A stretch of DNA of 64,000 bases from Eonycteris spelaea (taxonomy: Eukaryota; Chordata; Mammalia; Chiroptera; Pteropodidae): positions 45,019 to 109,018 of the forward strand of contig PUFA01000694.1 of the NCBI GenBank assembly GCA_003508835.1, given 5' to 3'. The translations under genes were made by a program, and so were the position numbers. Numbering within the stretch: the stretch's first letter is position 1; every line of letters begins with the position of its first letter. Below the pieces are notes generated by a model. It did not search any database and was not told the origin of the DNA. It was given only the letters and a program-made list of their open reading frames with translations. Shown here one piece after another: positions 35,895 through 47,727 of the stretch.

Positions 35895-36300
35895 TAACAG
35901 ACCCAAACCGACAATGGCTCCAACAAATAGAAGTTTATTTCTCTTTCACTTTATAGTCTGGAGGTAGGCAGTCCAAGCTGCTTGGCTGCATGGCAACTCT
36001 GCTGCATGAGCTTGTCCAGGGATCCAGACTCCTTCTACCTTGTGGCTCAACCAATCCCAGAGCATTTCCCTTGTCCACATGGCTCAAAATGGCTCTCCAC
36101 AGTGTTCAATAATCAAATAGCAGGATAAAGGAAGTAGGACAAGGATGAGATGCCTCTCCCTTTAAGAGTTTGAACAGGAGGTGCTTCATCTGTCTTCCAG
36201 TTGCATCCAATTGACAATAGCTTAACATGACAACAACTAGCAGCAAGTAAGCCTGGGGAATATACTTGTAAGCTTGGTGGCCATGAGCCCAACTAATAAT
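35895..36300. mobile_element. unassigned old interspersed repeat
   Basis: 'aatagaagtttatttctctt', 'gtctggaggtaggcagtcca', 'gctgcatggcaactctgctg' and 'cagactccttctaccttgtg' have the look of a dispersed mammalian repeat I have seen many times but cannot name with confidence. Confidence 0.5.
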
Positions 36301-37034
36301 CTTTTTACTTTGGAAGAAGAGGAGACTAGATATAATATAACACTAAATGGTCTTTAAAAATAGTTTATGTCTTTCAATTTTTAGGAGAAAATTATTAACC
36401 TGCTTCCATTCTGACCATGAACACATTTGGATAGCATTTATAGCCACTAAGGCAGGTCTGTCCTAATGAGACTCTATTGCTCTAAGACCCCTACTAAGCC
36501 CCCTGACTGTCCAATCTTCTCCTGCCCTGTACTCTATACTTCATGACCCAGCAACTAAAAAGTTTAGGCAGGGCTCAGCAAGGGGCTTGAAAACCCTGCT
36601 CAGGGGCTAAGCCATTATTCATTATAATTGGTTACTACAAGCCAATATAGGTGTCAACCTGTTTTGAATCTCAACTCTGCACTAAAGATGAATGCATGCT
36701 TCAGTAGGAAGTTAACTCAAGATTTTTCAGTCCCTTAATCACATAGAACTGAGACCCAGTATTAGCAAATATACCACAAACCTGATCATGGCTGATACTG
36801 TGTCTTAGTTTCTCTATCTCTAAAATGTGAGAGGTTCCCTTTGTAATTAAGTCAGGAAGCTGGTGAGGAAAGGAACTGGTGATGTCATTAGTCAAATATA
36901 AAGATATAAAATAAGGAATGACATTCTGACCATAGTCAAAGGGAAATTTAAGAGAGACAATTCCAAAAAGGGAACCAGAAAAACCACTGAATGAGGTTTT
37001 AAAAGACAGGTTCTGGGCTAGGGGTGGGAAACAA
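36301..37034. other. no recognised feature
   Basis: Unassigned sequence. Confidence 0.45.
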
Positions 37035-37140
37035 GGATAATTCTACTTTTCATGGTGGTTGAGAGGTTTAAATGAGAAAATGTACCTATGTATCCTGTGG
37101 TCCTGGCAAATGGTAGGTGCTCAGAAAATTTCAGTTTTTT
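37035..37140 (+). mobile_element. MIR SINE 3' part
   Basis: 'gaggtttaaatgagaaaatg', 'tcctggcaaatggtaggtgc' and 'tcagaaaatttc' match the last third of MIR. Confidence 0.55.
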
Positions 37141-37599
37141 TCTCCCTCAGTTCCTGGACACTTCTATGTCACTGGTTATTACCATTAATAAGAATCTAAG
37201 CTCAGCACAGACCTTCTACCTGACTTTTCATTCTCAGTCTTTCTAAAAAGACAATATTAAAATTAGCAAAGTGGCTACCCTATAAAACCCAACCTTGGAT
37301 CATGCCACCCTGTTCACCATTCCATTTCTGTTCCTTCCCCAGGACTGCAGAGCTCTGCTGGAGATGACTACACCAGCATGCCCATTGGTGCCACATGATC
37401 TACAGATTCACCTGAATCCTCAACATGGAACTATCCTTTGATCTGACCCACCTCCTCAGCAGTCACTTTCATGCTCTACACCCCTTCAAACTTTGTCAGT
37501 CTCAGTGTTACCACTAATCTCTTTCTATCACAAACCATCTCTTTTCTGAGTCACTAAGAAAACAAATACTGCATAAGTTTATCTGTATCTGCTCTCCTT
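37141..37599. other. no recognised feature
   Basis: Pyrimidine-rich, unassigned; could be the diverged 5' part of the L2 that is clear from about 37600. Confidence 0.4.
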
Positions 37600-37810
37600 C
37601 TTTATCTCTTTGCACCATGATTTGGCAGAAGAGAAGTCCTCCCTCCTGTCCAAACTTAACCATCCCACCTGTACATGGATTCCATCTTTTCCATACTCTG
37701 AGGACCATGTCCCGTTTTTTACCCATTCTCTCTTGTATTTTTAGCCACCCTCTCTCTACTAGCTCCTTCTCATCAGTATTTAAAACATATTTAAATATCT
37801 ACTATCTTAT

Positions 37811-38310
37811 TTAAATTGAGATATAATTGGCATATAATGTTACATGAGTTTAAAGCGTACAGCATGATTTGATATATGTACGTGTTGCAAAATGATCACC
37901 ACAGTTAAGTCCAGTTAACATCCATTGCCAAACATAGTTATAAATTTTTCCTCGTGATGAGAACTTTTAAGATCTACTGTCTTAGCAACTTCCAAGTATG
38001 TAATACTGTATTAACTACAGTCAACATGCTGTACATTACATCTCATGACTTATTTATTTTATATCTGGAAGTTTATGCCTTTTTACCCCCTTCACTCATT
38101 TGGCCTACCCTCTATCCCTACCTCTCGTAACCACCAATCTGTTCTTTGTATCTATGAACTTCATTTGTTTGTTTACTTGCTTGCTTGTTTTATATCTCAC
38201 ATATAAGTGAGATCATATAGTGTTTGCCTTTCCCTGTTTGATTTATTTCACTTAGCACAATACCCTCAGGGTCCATCCATGTTATTGCAAATGGCATGAT
38301 CTCCTTCTTT
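37811..38310 (-). mobile_element. L1 3' end with target duplication, inside L2
   Basis: 'gagatataattggcatataa', 'gatcaccacagttaagtcca', 'taaccaccaatctgttcttt' and 'ggtccatccatgttattgca' are an antisense L1 3' end. Flanks tctactatctta (37798-37809) and tctactgtcttta (38311-38323) are the target duplication. Confidence 0.88.
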
Positions 38311-38505
38311 TCTACTGTCTTTAATAAAATCTCACAGTTGATACTTTGTTCTACTCCAGATCCTACCTTTTCTTTCCTTTATGGAAAAGCTTCCTGAAAG
38401 CAGCTCCAATTCATCTGTCAGCCATTTTCTCTTCTACTCCCAATATTCTACTTTCTAAAGTCACCAATGACTTCCTTGTGTGTGATCCAAAGGATGATTT
38501 TTATT

Positions 38506-38508
<3 letters not shown>

Positions 38509-38572
<64 letters not shown>

Positions 38573-38592
38573 ATCTCTCTCTCTCTCTCTCA
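38509..38592. repeat. (TATC)n followed by (CT)n microsatellite
   Basis: About 15 TATC units to 38572, then a CT run. The long plus frame at 38346-38924 exists only because the tetranucleotide has no stop in any frame. Confidence 0.97.
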
Positions 38593-38639
38593 TCTATCAT
38601 CATTTATCATTCATTCATTCATTATTTCTCTCCCTTGTG

Positions 38640-38812
38640 ATAAAGAAAATGAATAGAAAAGTAGGTACTATTATTCTTATTTTATGGATGAAGAAATTAA
38701 GGCTCAGCAAGGTTAAAAATCTTACTCAGGGCCTAGTAGGTATCCACAGTAACACAGCTAGCAAGTTGCAGAGCCAGAATTTGAACTTAGGTGTATTTCC
38801 TAGTTTTCCTAC
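38640..38812 (-). mobile_element. MIR SINE
   Basis: 'aggtactattattcttattt', 'tatggatgaagaaattaagg', 'acacagctagcaagttgcag' and 'gccagaatttgaacttag' are a clear antisense MIR. Confidence 0.88.
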
Positions 38813-38906
38813 ACCCCATAGATTATTATTTTTTGGTCTTGTTTGCAGGTTCCTCTTCATCATCAGGGTGTCCCAGACTTCAATCCTCAGACATTATATC
38901 TATCTA

Positions 38907-39505
38907 CAGTTGACCTTTGAATAACTCAAAAGTTAGGGGAGCTGAACTCCTATGAAGTCAAAAATCTGCATATGAACTTTTCACTTTCTAAAAATTTAAT
39001 TACTAACAGCTTATGTTCAGCAGAAGCCTTACCAATAACATAAACAGTTTGTTAATACATAATTTATATGTTATATGTATTATATACTATATCTTAAGAT
39101 AAAGCAAGCTAGAGAAAATAAAATGTTATTAAGAAAATAATAAGGAAAATAAAATACATTTACAGTACTATACTGTATTTATCAATTCTGTAAGTTTATG
39201 TCTGTTTACAGGATGAATTGTCTGTCAAGACCTATATCAATATTATCTTATATGATATAAAACTCTGGATATTATACATATTACTAACACTAGACATGAA
39301 AAAGAATTTTATATTTATTTATAGGTATAACAATTCAAGCATTGATAATGAATAAGCAGCAATATGATTGCTTTATGGTAGGCTATTGTAATTGAAATGA
39401 TTGCTTCATGGTAAGAAAACCTTCAAAAATTTTCCAATATATTTAATGAAAAAAATCCACATATAACAGGAACTGTACAGTTCTGTGTTGTTCGAGGGTC
39501 AACTG
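38907..39505. mobile_element. Tigger1-like DNA transposon (non-autonomous)
   Basis: Terminal inverted repeats cagttgacctttgaataac (left) and gttgttcgagggtcaactg (right), flanked by TA on both sides (38905-38906, 39506-39507). Internal 'gccttaccaataacataaac' and 'acagtactatactgtattta' match Tigger1-type elements (pogo, Tc1-mariner superfamily). Length 599 bases; no transposase frame. Confidence 0.9.
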
Positions 39506-39574
39506 TATATTCATTTCCTTACCAATCTCATCCAATCTCATGATTTTAAATATTATGATTCATCATCTGCAGAA

Positions 39575-40052
39575 ATGACCAACAATTCCTCCCATTGCTG
39601 TATGTGCACATTGTTCCTCCTATGAGGAGGTGGAGTCTATTTATTTTCCTTTTTGAATTTGGGTTGGCCTTGTAACTTGATTTGACCCACAGAATATGGT
39701 AGAATGTGGTAAAATTGAAATGTTCCAGTTCTGGGACTAGTTCTTAAGAGGCCTAGCAACTTCTGCTTCTGTTTTCTTTGAAGCCAGTTCCCATGTATGA
39801 AGTTTGTGTTACATAAGTAAATAAGAGAGCATATAGAGAGGCCACATGGAGAACTAAGTGCCTCAAAGGACAGTTAGCAACAAGGCCTGAGACGTGGATG
39901 TACCAGTTGCAGCTCAGTGCCCAGATAATTGCAGCAACACAAGCCTTGACAAACCCACAGAATATCATGAGAAATAATAATTCATTGTTGCTTTAAGCCA
40001 CTAAGTTTTAGGGTTTCTTTTAGCATAACAATAGATAACTACAGACAAATGC
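39575..40052 (+). mobile_element. MaLR-type LTR (MLT1-like)
   Basis: 'accaacaattcctcccattg', 'ggaggtggagtctatttatt', 'ggttggccttgtaacttgat', 'gagaggccacatggagaact', 'gagaaataataattcattgt' and 'ccactaagttttagggtttc' give the whole LTR in order, ending 'gataactacagac'. No internal viral sequence. Confidence 0.75.
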
Positions 40053-40164
40053 CATTAATATGGTGATGACTCCCAAATTTCTGTCTCCAGCTTGAACTTT
40101 CCCCCTTAACTTTAGACTCATGTATCTAACTATTTACTAGATGGTTAAGAGTCACTAACAGCTT

Positions 40165-40300
40165 TAACAGACTTTTTTTAGTAACAGCTTTATGAAGATA
40201 TAATTCACAAATCGTACAATTCACCTATTTAAGGTGTACTATTTCAATGGTTTTTAGTACATTTATGGAGATGTAGCACAGACATTTAATGCCCATCTCA
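40165..40300 (-). mobile_element. short L1M 3' tail
   Basis: 'gaagatataattcacaaatc' and 'tacaattcacctatttaagg' followed by 'caatggtttttagtacattt' are an antisense L1M end, interrupting L2. Confidence 0.75.
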
Positions 40301-41139
40301 CCACACACACAAAAAACATAACCTTTTTTATTGAGCTCACTAAGTGTTTTTAAGCCCCAAACCTAGGAATTATCATAGGCCTCTCTCTTTACTTCCTACT
40401 GCTCATCCAATCCATTGTCAAGTTCTGACAGCTTTATCTTTAAAACATCACAAATCTAACTACTGCCTTTTACATTCACCACTCCCATACAAATCAAGCC
40501 ATCTCTTCTTGCCAAGTCTACTGTAATGGCCTCTTAACTGCTCTCCCTAACACCCTCCCAAATGGTCATCCACTCATATGACCCTCAGTCAATTCTTTAC
40601 AAAGCAGAGCAATGATTTAAAAACATAGATCATGTCCCCTGCCTGCAACCCTTTAATGAGTTCTCAGCACAGAATAAAATTCAAACTGCTTACCATGGCC
40701 TATAAGATGCCTTTTATATCTGACTATATCTCCTATCACTTCCCCCCTGACTCACTCTAATCTAGACATATTGGTTTTCATTCTGTTCCTTCAAGCCACT
40801 AAACTCATTCCTGCCTTAGGGCCTTTTCACTAACTACTGCCACCTGGAATGCTCTTTTCTCAAAGTTTCAAATGGTGTTGCTTCCTTCCTTTATCAGATG
40901 TCTGCTCAAATGTCACTGCCTGAAGAGAGGCTTTCTGTGACCATTTATCTAAAATAGGAGGTCTCCTCCCCATTCCAAACAAAAGTCACTTTTTATGGCC
41001 TTATCCTGATTTGTATTTTCTTCCTAGCACTTATCATTACCTGACATCATATCCTACATTTAGTTGTCTATGTGTTTTTTGTTTTTCTCCTGTAGTGGCA
41101 GCTATGTAAATGTTCTTTCTAAAATGTTCTTCTCAGATC

Positions 41140-41570
41140 TTTTTCAAGAAAGAACTTGTTGCAGGAAACATAATTGACAGCCCCAGCTTATACTTCTCTG
41201 GATATACCACTGCATTGTACCAAAGCCATACTTCTCCCAGGCTGCTCCTAGCCAATGATTAAACATGACAGGTATACTAGAGCTTGCCTATTCCTGAGGG
41301 ATGTGGGACTCCTTTAATGAGTAACTTTGACACAGAGATTCCCCATTGACCTGGCCAAACCTTTCTTAGACTGGTGCTGCAGTCTGAGAGTTTTACTACT
41401 CAAGCTCCTTTCCCTCTCTCCTTCCACGAAGGTCAGACCTGCATTGAGGTCTGAAAACTTTCTGTGCTTACTCCTGCTTCATCCCTTTTTCCCTCATAAG
41501 CATTTCCGCCAAAAATGCCTTGCATATCTAAACCCACCTTGTCATCTGCTTCTTGAAAAATCTAAACTGA
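41140..41570. mobile_element. unassigned old repeat, possibly LTR
   Basis: 'tgttgcaggaaacataattg', 'cttctcccaggctgctccta', 'tcctgagggatgtgggactc' and 'gctgcagtctgagagtttta' read like a dispersed mammalian repeat. Family not identified; the 101-codon plus frame here (41327-41632) is not trusted. Confidence 0.4.
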
Positions 41571-42499
41571 CCCACCTATTATGTACCCCAGTGAAGAGTC
41601 ATGGAGAAACTGATGGGACCACTGGATACTGATGGAAGGCCTGGAAGTCAAACAAAGGTAGGACCTCAATATCTAGAAGCAATGGCATAATTAGCAGGCA
41701 GCCACAGTGGATGCTATTTTATGTCAAAAAGGCAAATGGAAACACTTGCACAATATATGCCAGTCCAGAAACCAGTTCAGACCAACTGTCCTGCAGCAAA
41801 CAGCAGAAGAGGCAAGCAGGATGGGATGGCACTGAAAAATTGGCTATCCTTTCTCCAATTTCTAGGAGGATCTGTAAACTTTCTCTTATACCACCTATAA
41901 CCCACTAGGGGGGGAGATCCTGAGCAAGAAGACCAGTAACAGTGAATAAAGAAGCCATATTGTTTGTACATCTATATGTAGTATATAAATCATTAACTAT
42001 ACAGAAAAGAAGATATTAACATTTTTAGTTTTAACTGAACCATTCCAAGCCTCATTATGATCATTGCATCAACTTTCAAGGCAGTGGATTAAACAGATGA
42101 GTTGAAAAGATCTGGTTTTAGTTTTATTGTTGCTTTTTATTAGCTTTTTGGACCTGGAAAAGCTTACTAGTTCTCAGTTTTGTTTCCTCATCCATAAAAT
42201 AGCATAATCTATTTCCTGTGCAGACCACATGATTATGGTGAGACAAATCCTATATTGAAAAAATCTTATGTAAATTAATTTTGTTAATTTTATAAAATAT
42301 TATACACATATACGGTTGTTTTTAAAGATCCATTACAGCCTGAAAATGCTAACCCATTCTTTAGACTGCTTTTAAATTCTGAGTTTACCTTTTATATAAT
42401 GATGCCCTCTGCTGTTCTTCTTATGTATCTTTATTTCAGTCCACATGAGAGACATAGTCTATATCATCATTCTATCCAAGACTATTAGAGTGGGAATGA
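41571..42499. other. mostly unassigned, faint MIR trace
   Basis: About 42150-42290 ('ctcagttttgtttcctcatc', 'cataaaatagcataatc') is a weak plus-strand MIR trace. The rest is unassigned. Confidence 0.4.
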
Positions 42500-42628
42500 T
42501 ACAGGAAAATCAGTTAGTCTCATTTTAATGATGAGAACCAAGTATAGACATACTGGCAAAGTGCCTAAAATCAGTCAAATACCAGACCAGAACAGGCTTC
42601 TAGACTTCAAGGCCACTGCCCTTTAGTC
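42500..42628 (-). mobile_element. MIR SINE fragment
   Basis: 'tctcattttaatgatgagaa', 'gcaaagtgcctaaaatcagt' and 'agaccagaacaggcttctag' fit antisense MIR. Confidence 0.55.
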
Positions 42629-42667
42629 TGAATGACTGTATAGAAGTGTAAAAAACACTATGGGAAT

Positions 42668-42857
42668 ATAGTCAATAATATTGTAATAACTGTGTGCAGT
42701 GTCAGATAGGTACTAGATTTATTGGGATGATCACTTTGTAAGATATATAATGTCTAATCACTATCTTGTACACCTAAAACTAACATAATATTATATGTCA
42801 ACTGTAATTGAACAATAAAAAAAACAATTAAAAAATAAAAAAAAAATAAAATTACAG
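42668..42857 (+). mobile_element. L1 3' tail with target duplication
   Basis: 'cagtgtcagataggtactag', 'gatgatcactttgtaagata', 'cttgtacacctaaaactaac' and 'tatgtcaactgtaattgaac' plus an A-rich tail are a 190-base L1 end. Related duplicated flanks gtaaaaaacactatgg (about 42648) and a gtaaaa...cactatgg block (about 42859) mark the target site. Confidence 0.82.
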
Positions 42858-43004
42858 GTAAAAAAAAACCCACTATGGAGTTAGAATTAAATGTCTAAAT
42901 AGACATTATTATCTTGCCCCAAATCTTGTTCTTCCTACATTCATTATTGACATTAAAAAGTTGGTGGCATCTATCCAGTCACACAAGACTAAAACCTCAA
43001 AGTC

Positions 43005-43170
43005 AGTTTTAAATTTGGCCATCTCCTCTACCCAGCACATTAAATATGATATGTAGCCTCTCTTTCAGCAATCTCATCCAATCTCATAACTTTAAATATT
43101 CTACCTCCTAAACCTATTTCACCCTCTTCTCCATTTGGACTGCCACCATTTAAGACTTCATCATTTTTTG
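43005..43170 (+). mobile_element. L2 LINE fragment (left of the L1 insertion)
   Basis: 'gcaatctcatccaatctcat' and 'aactttaaatattctacctc' are L2-like, as at 39520. 'ggactgccaccatttaagac' follows; the fragment resumes after the L1 at 46577. Confidence 0.6.
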
Positions 43171-45536
43171 TTTTAAATTTTTATTAAGTTTATTGGGGGT
43201 AACATCAGTTAATATAATATAACTTTCAGGTGTATGTTAAAATTTGACATCTATATATTTTATTGTGTGTTTACTGCCCATGTCCAGTTTCCTTCAGCTA
43301 CTATACATGTGATCCCCTTTACTCACTTTATCCTCCCCTTATCCCCTATATTTGACCCACTTTACCCTGTCTACCTCCCCGCCCTCACCCAAACCCTGAC
43401 CTCTGGTAACCATTAGTTAATTGTTTCATGTTCATGGATCTCTGTTTGTTTGTCCTGTTCATTTGATGCTTTAGGTTTATATCCCTCATATAAGTGATAT
43501 CATGTGACTTTCAACTTTTTTCTGTCTGTCTTTATTTGCTTAGCATATTATCCGAGGTCCATGCATGTTGTCACAAATGGCAGTATTTTACCTCTTATTA
43601 TGTCTGAGTATATATTCCATTGTATATATGTACCACAGTGTCTTTAGCCAATCATCTATCGTAGGAAACTTCAGTTGCTTCCATGTCCTGGCCACTGTGA
43701 ATAATGCTGCTATGAACATCGGTGTGCAAATATCTTTTTGGATATGATTTTCGAGTCTTTAGGGTAAATACCCAGTAGAGGGATTCCTGGATCATATGGT
43801 ACATCAATTCTTAGTTTTTTAAGGAACCTCCATACTGTTTTCCATAGTGGCTGTACCAATTTACAGTCCCACTAGCAGAGTATAAGTGTTCTTTTTAATA
43901 TGCATCATCGCCAACATTTGTTATCACTTATCCTGTTGACTATAGCTATTCTAACAGGTATGAGATAATATCTCATTATGTTTTGATTTTAATTTCTCTA
44001 ACAGCTAGCAATATTGAGCATCTTTTCATATATTTGTTGGCCATTTCTATGTCCTCTAGGGAATCATGCCTGTTCAGGTCCTCTCTGCCCATGTTTTGAT
44101 TGGATCATTTGTGTTTTGTTGTTATTGAATGGTATAAAATCTTCGTAAATTTTGGATATTAGGTGCTTATTGGAAGCATTGCTGCAAAATATTTTCCCAT
44201 TTGAATGGTTCTATCTTTACGTTGTTGATGTTTCTTTTGCTGTGCAGAAGGTTTTTAGTTTGATGAAATCCCATTCATTTATTTTTGCTTTTACTTCCCT
44301 TTCTTTTGAAGTCAAATTCATAAAATTCTCTTTAAGTCCAAGGTTCTTGAGTTTAGTTCCTATGTTTTCTTCTATGTGTTTTATGTTTCTGGTCTTATAT
44401 CAGGTCCTTAATCCATTATGAGTTAATTTTTGGTGTGTGGTGATAGACAACAGCCTAGTTTCATCTTTTGCAGGTGGCCTTCCAGTTTTCCCAGCACCAT
44501 TTTATTGAAGAGGCTTTCCTTTCTCTCTGTATGCTTTTGGCTTTTATGTCGAAAATTATTTGCCCGTATAAATATAGCTTTACTCTGTTATATTTGTTGA
44601 GACTATCAAACAAATATGAAAAATTTATATATATATACAGTCATCCATTTTCTTCTGTGTGTGGCTTATCTCCATTCCTCTTTGCAAATTTGGATCTTCC
44701 CCTTTTAGTCATTGTTATCTCAAATTGTCTCTATGTATGCTGACTGTTCATTACTATCTTGCTATAGCAATTCTCTTATTATTTAAGCTTATAATGCCTG
44801 TTCTTAGTAAGGATTGCACTCCTCTGCTTCTGTTTGCATGATAGTCACTTTACTATTAATTATGAATTTTTTTCATCATTTTGTTTTAGGTGAGTTGACC
44901 CCTTTCAGTATTTCATGTAGTGCAGGCCTCATAATGGAGAATTCCCTCAATTTTTATGTTTGGAAAGGTCTTCATTTCTCCTTCATATTTAAAGGGGTGC
45001 TTAGCTGGATACATTATTCTAGCCTGGTAGTTCCTTTCACTTAATAGTTTAAATACTTGATTCTATTCCTTTTTTGGCTTGTAAGGTCTGGGCTGAGAAG
45101 TCCGATGATAATGTAATGGGTTTTCCTTTATAAGTTACTGTTTTCTTCTCCCTGGTTGCTCTGAAATTCTATCTTTGTCGTTGATTTTTGATAACTTTAA
45201 TACAATGTGTCTTGGTGAAGGCCTTTTTGGATTGAGATGATTGGGTGTTCTATTGACTTCTTGAATACCAAGCTCCAGCTCATTCCTTAGATTTGGGAAT
45301 TTCTCATCCAGTTTGTCTGAAAATGCTTTCTAGGCCCTATTTTTCTTTGCCTTGGAGAATGCCATTATTCTTATGTTTCCTCTCCTGATGGTATCAGCTA
45401 TTTTTTGTATTTCTCTTTCATTATTTTTCATTCTTCAGTTTCTTGCTTCTTTCCCAGATTTCTGTCTTCAATATCACTGATCTTTTCCTCCATTTGGTTC
45501 ACTCTATTTCCAACTTACTATTTCATTTTCAACTCT

Positions 45537-45571
<35 letters not shown>

Positions 45572-46576
45572 TGTGTGTGTGTATGTGTGTTATCTTCAGA
45601 AGTCTATTCTTTCTTTTGAGGGATTCAATGTCCTTGCTCTGCTCTTCTAGTTGTTTTTTCAACTCCTGAAATTGTTGATATGACTCGTTTCAGAACTCAC
45701 TGAGTTTTTTCACATGTACCATTCTGAATTCTCTGTCATATAATGTACATATTTCTATGTCTGTAAGCTTATTTTTTGGAGATTTTTCTCTTTCTTTTTG
45801 AGATGCCTTGTTACCTTGGTTGTCATGCTGTTTAATGGACAATTTTCTCCACCTGGGCATTAATGGAAGTGTATTCTGCTGTTTTTCCAGAAAGGTGATT
45901 TATTAGATAAATGTCTCTTTAGCCTGCTGCAAAGAAGGCACTTTTTTTGGTTTCCATTATGTGGCCTCTAAGCTTCTGGATCACTCCTTTATATAGGCCT
46001 TCATAATGCCTTTTTAATTTTCTTGTGGACATTTAATCAAGCTGCACTACCCACAGTTTCAGTCCCTGTCACTGTCAGTGACAGTCTCAGCAGCATTTCT
46101 CAGTTTCCCCTGGGATTCTGCAGTGATTGTTCTCAGAGGGTCTGAGGGGGAGGGGTCCTCTGGGTTGGTAGTTGGGGGTTGCGGCTCAGCCTTGGTTTTT
46201 GCAACGGGCCAGTAAAAATCAACTGTTGTCTCGTTCTGCTTCTCTGCTTTTTGCCCTGATGACTGGGCCCTGCCGCGAGCCATTCTTGGGAGCTCACAGC
46301 TTTCCTAAGCAGATCTGTTCAGGGAACTCGCTGTTTCTTCTCCCCCTCCCCTCCTCTTGCAGGTAGCTCTGGCACCTGGGAGAGAGAGCTTCTTTTTTAC
46401 TTTCAGTCCACCACCAGACACCTGGGGTTCTGACCTCTTATGTGCATATCCCATGCTCAGACATGCTGGTATGCAGTTTGGGTGTTTTTTGTTGAGTTTT
46501 AGATGTTCAGCTAATTGTTGTTTCAAGGGGAGAGATCTTGGTTATATCTCTCACTCTGCCATGTTTTCCCAGAATC
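43171..46576 (-). mobile_element. L1 LINE with 5'UTR and ORF1 but most of ORF2 deleted
   Basis: Read from 46576 leftward: 5' end 'gcagagtgagagatataacc', a GC-richer 5'UTR (about 46000-46576), an ORF1 region (about 44660-45990, with a (GT)n array inside), then a jump at about 44585-44630 to the ORF2 C-terminus (43440-44580), 3'UTR and T-rich end (43171-43190). Compared with 4550-8694 it lacks about 2.8 kb of ORF2, including endonuclease and RT. Diverged duplicate flanks aagacttcatcattttt (43154) and aagctttcatcttttt (46576) fit one insertion event into L2. It is HAL1-like in content, but one copy cannot show it is a family. All frames are broken. Confidence 0.9.
45541..45590. repeat. (GT)n microsatellite inside L1 ORF1
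   Basis: About 24 GT units with two interruptions (TT and AT), in the antisense L1 ORF1 region. Confidence 0.97.
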
Positions 46577-46625
46577 AAGCTTTCATCTTTTTAGCCTGTA
46601 TTATTTCAATAGCTTCTTAAGTGTT
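46577..46625 (+). mobile_element. L2 fragment, right of the L1 insertion
   Basis: 'gcctgtattatttcaatagc' followed by 'ttcttaa' continues the L2 broken at 43170 (consensus form 'gcctggattactgcaatagc'). Confidence 0.55.
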
Positions 46626-46649
46626 TTTAGCAGTTACAGGTTCTATGGC

Positions 46650-46800
46650 GTACATTCATTCATTCATTCATTCAATAAAATTTCTTACTTAAATCCTTAA
46701 AATGTTCAAGGCAGTATGCTTTTTGGAGATCAAAAGAGAAGCAGACATTGTGCTCTCAAGGACCTAGTAGAGAGAGATAAATATGTAAACAAATATTAAA
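46650..46800 (-). mobile_element. L2 3' end with (ATTC)n tail
   Basis: Tandem attc units (46653-46675) lead into 'ttcaaggcagtatgcttttt', 'gacattgtgctctcaaggac' and 'ctagtagagagagataaata', the antisense end of L2. Confidence 0.7.
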
Positions 46801-47077
46801 TTATGGTTCCTCCAAAACAGCCAGTTGTTGAACATAATTGGGTTTATTTTCTCCACTGTAAAAGAAGCACTAGCTCAACAGAGACTTAATAGCATCTACA
46901 TGTAGTGAGCATGAAGTCAGGTTTCACTACTCATAAGGAAGTACTGAAAAGCATTATAAACACATGCATGGGGTACTGTGGGAGCATGGATGAGAGAGTA
47001 CTTCATGATCACATCAGGAGTTAGAATGGGGAAAAATCAGAAGAGGTTTTATGGGCTTGAACTATCTCTAAAATGTA

Positions 47078-47727
47078 AATAATATTCTATTTATGGATAT
47101 ACCACATTTTGTTTATCCACTCATCAGTCGACAGACATTTGGGTTGTTTCCACTTTTGGGCTATTATGAATGATGTTGCTATGAACATTCAGGTACACAT
47201 TTATTTGGTGAGCATATATTTTCACTTATCTTGAGTATATATCTAGGAATGGAATTGTTGAGTCATATGGTAACTCTATGTTAACTTTTTGAGGATTGTC
47301 GAACCATTTTCCAAAAAGGTTGTACCATTTTACATTTCTACTAGCAAGGTATGAGTACTTAAATTTCTCCACATTCTTGCTAGCACTTGTTATTTTCCAT
47401 GTTTTTTTTTTTAATTTTTAGCCATCCTAGTGGTATAAAGTGGTATTTTATTATGCTTTTGATTGCATTTCCTTAATAACTAGTGATGTTGAACATCTTT
47501 TCAGGTGCTTGTTGACCATTTCCATATCTTGTTTTAAGAAAGTGAATTTTCAAATCCTTTGCCCATGGGTTTTTAATTGGATTATTTGCATTTCAGTTGT
47601 TAAGTTGTAAAAGCTAATCACTCTGGATACAATTCCCTAATCAGATATATAATTTACAATTTTTTTTTCCATTTTGGATCATCTTTTCACTTTCCCAAAG
47701 AAATATTTTTGAAGCACAAAAGTCTTA
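47078..47727 (-). mobile_element. L1M copy A, 3' part (host of a nested L1)
   Basis: 'ggatataccacattttgttt', 'gctattatgaatgatgttgc', 'ggaatggaattgttgagtca' and 'gtgatgttgaacatcttttc' are the antisense ORF2 end of an old L1. It stops at acaaaagtctta (47716-47727). The matching next L1 segment appears 2.3 kb away at 50087, which shows that copy A was split by copy B. Confidence 0.88.

Larger units (their letters stand above)
37600..41130 (+). mobile_element. L2 LINE mosaic, broken by at least five later insertions
   Basis: L2 pieces in consistent order and orientation: 37600-37810, 38320-38500 ('gtcaccaatgacttccttgt', from the RT-coding part), about 38810-38906 ('cagggtgtcccagacttcaa'), 39506-39575 ('ccaatctcatgattttaaat'), 40055-40160 ('ggtgatgactcccaaatttc') and 40300-41130 ('ggccttttcactaactactg', 'ctcaaatgtcactgcctgaa', 'agcacttatcattacctgac'). 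Between them lie an L1, a microsatellite plus MIR, a Tigger1-like element, an LTR and an L1M tail, each listed separately. Confidence 0.8.

Noticed and set aside
38346..38924. 192-codon open frame on the plus strand
   Set aside because: It is open because a (TATC)n/(CT)n microsatellite (repeating SIYL) lacks stops; its flanks are L2 and MIR relics.
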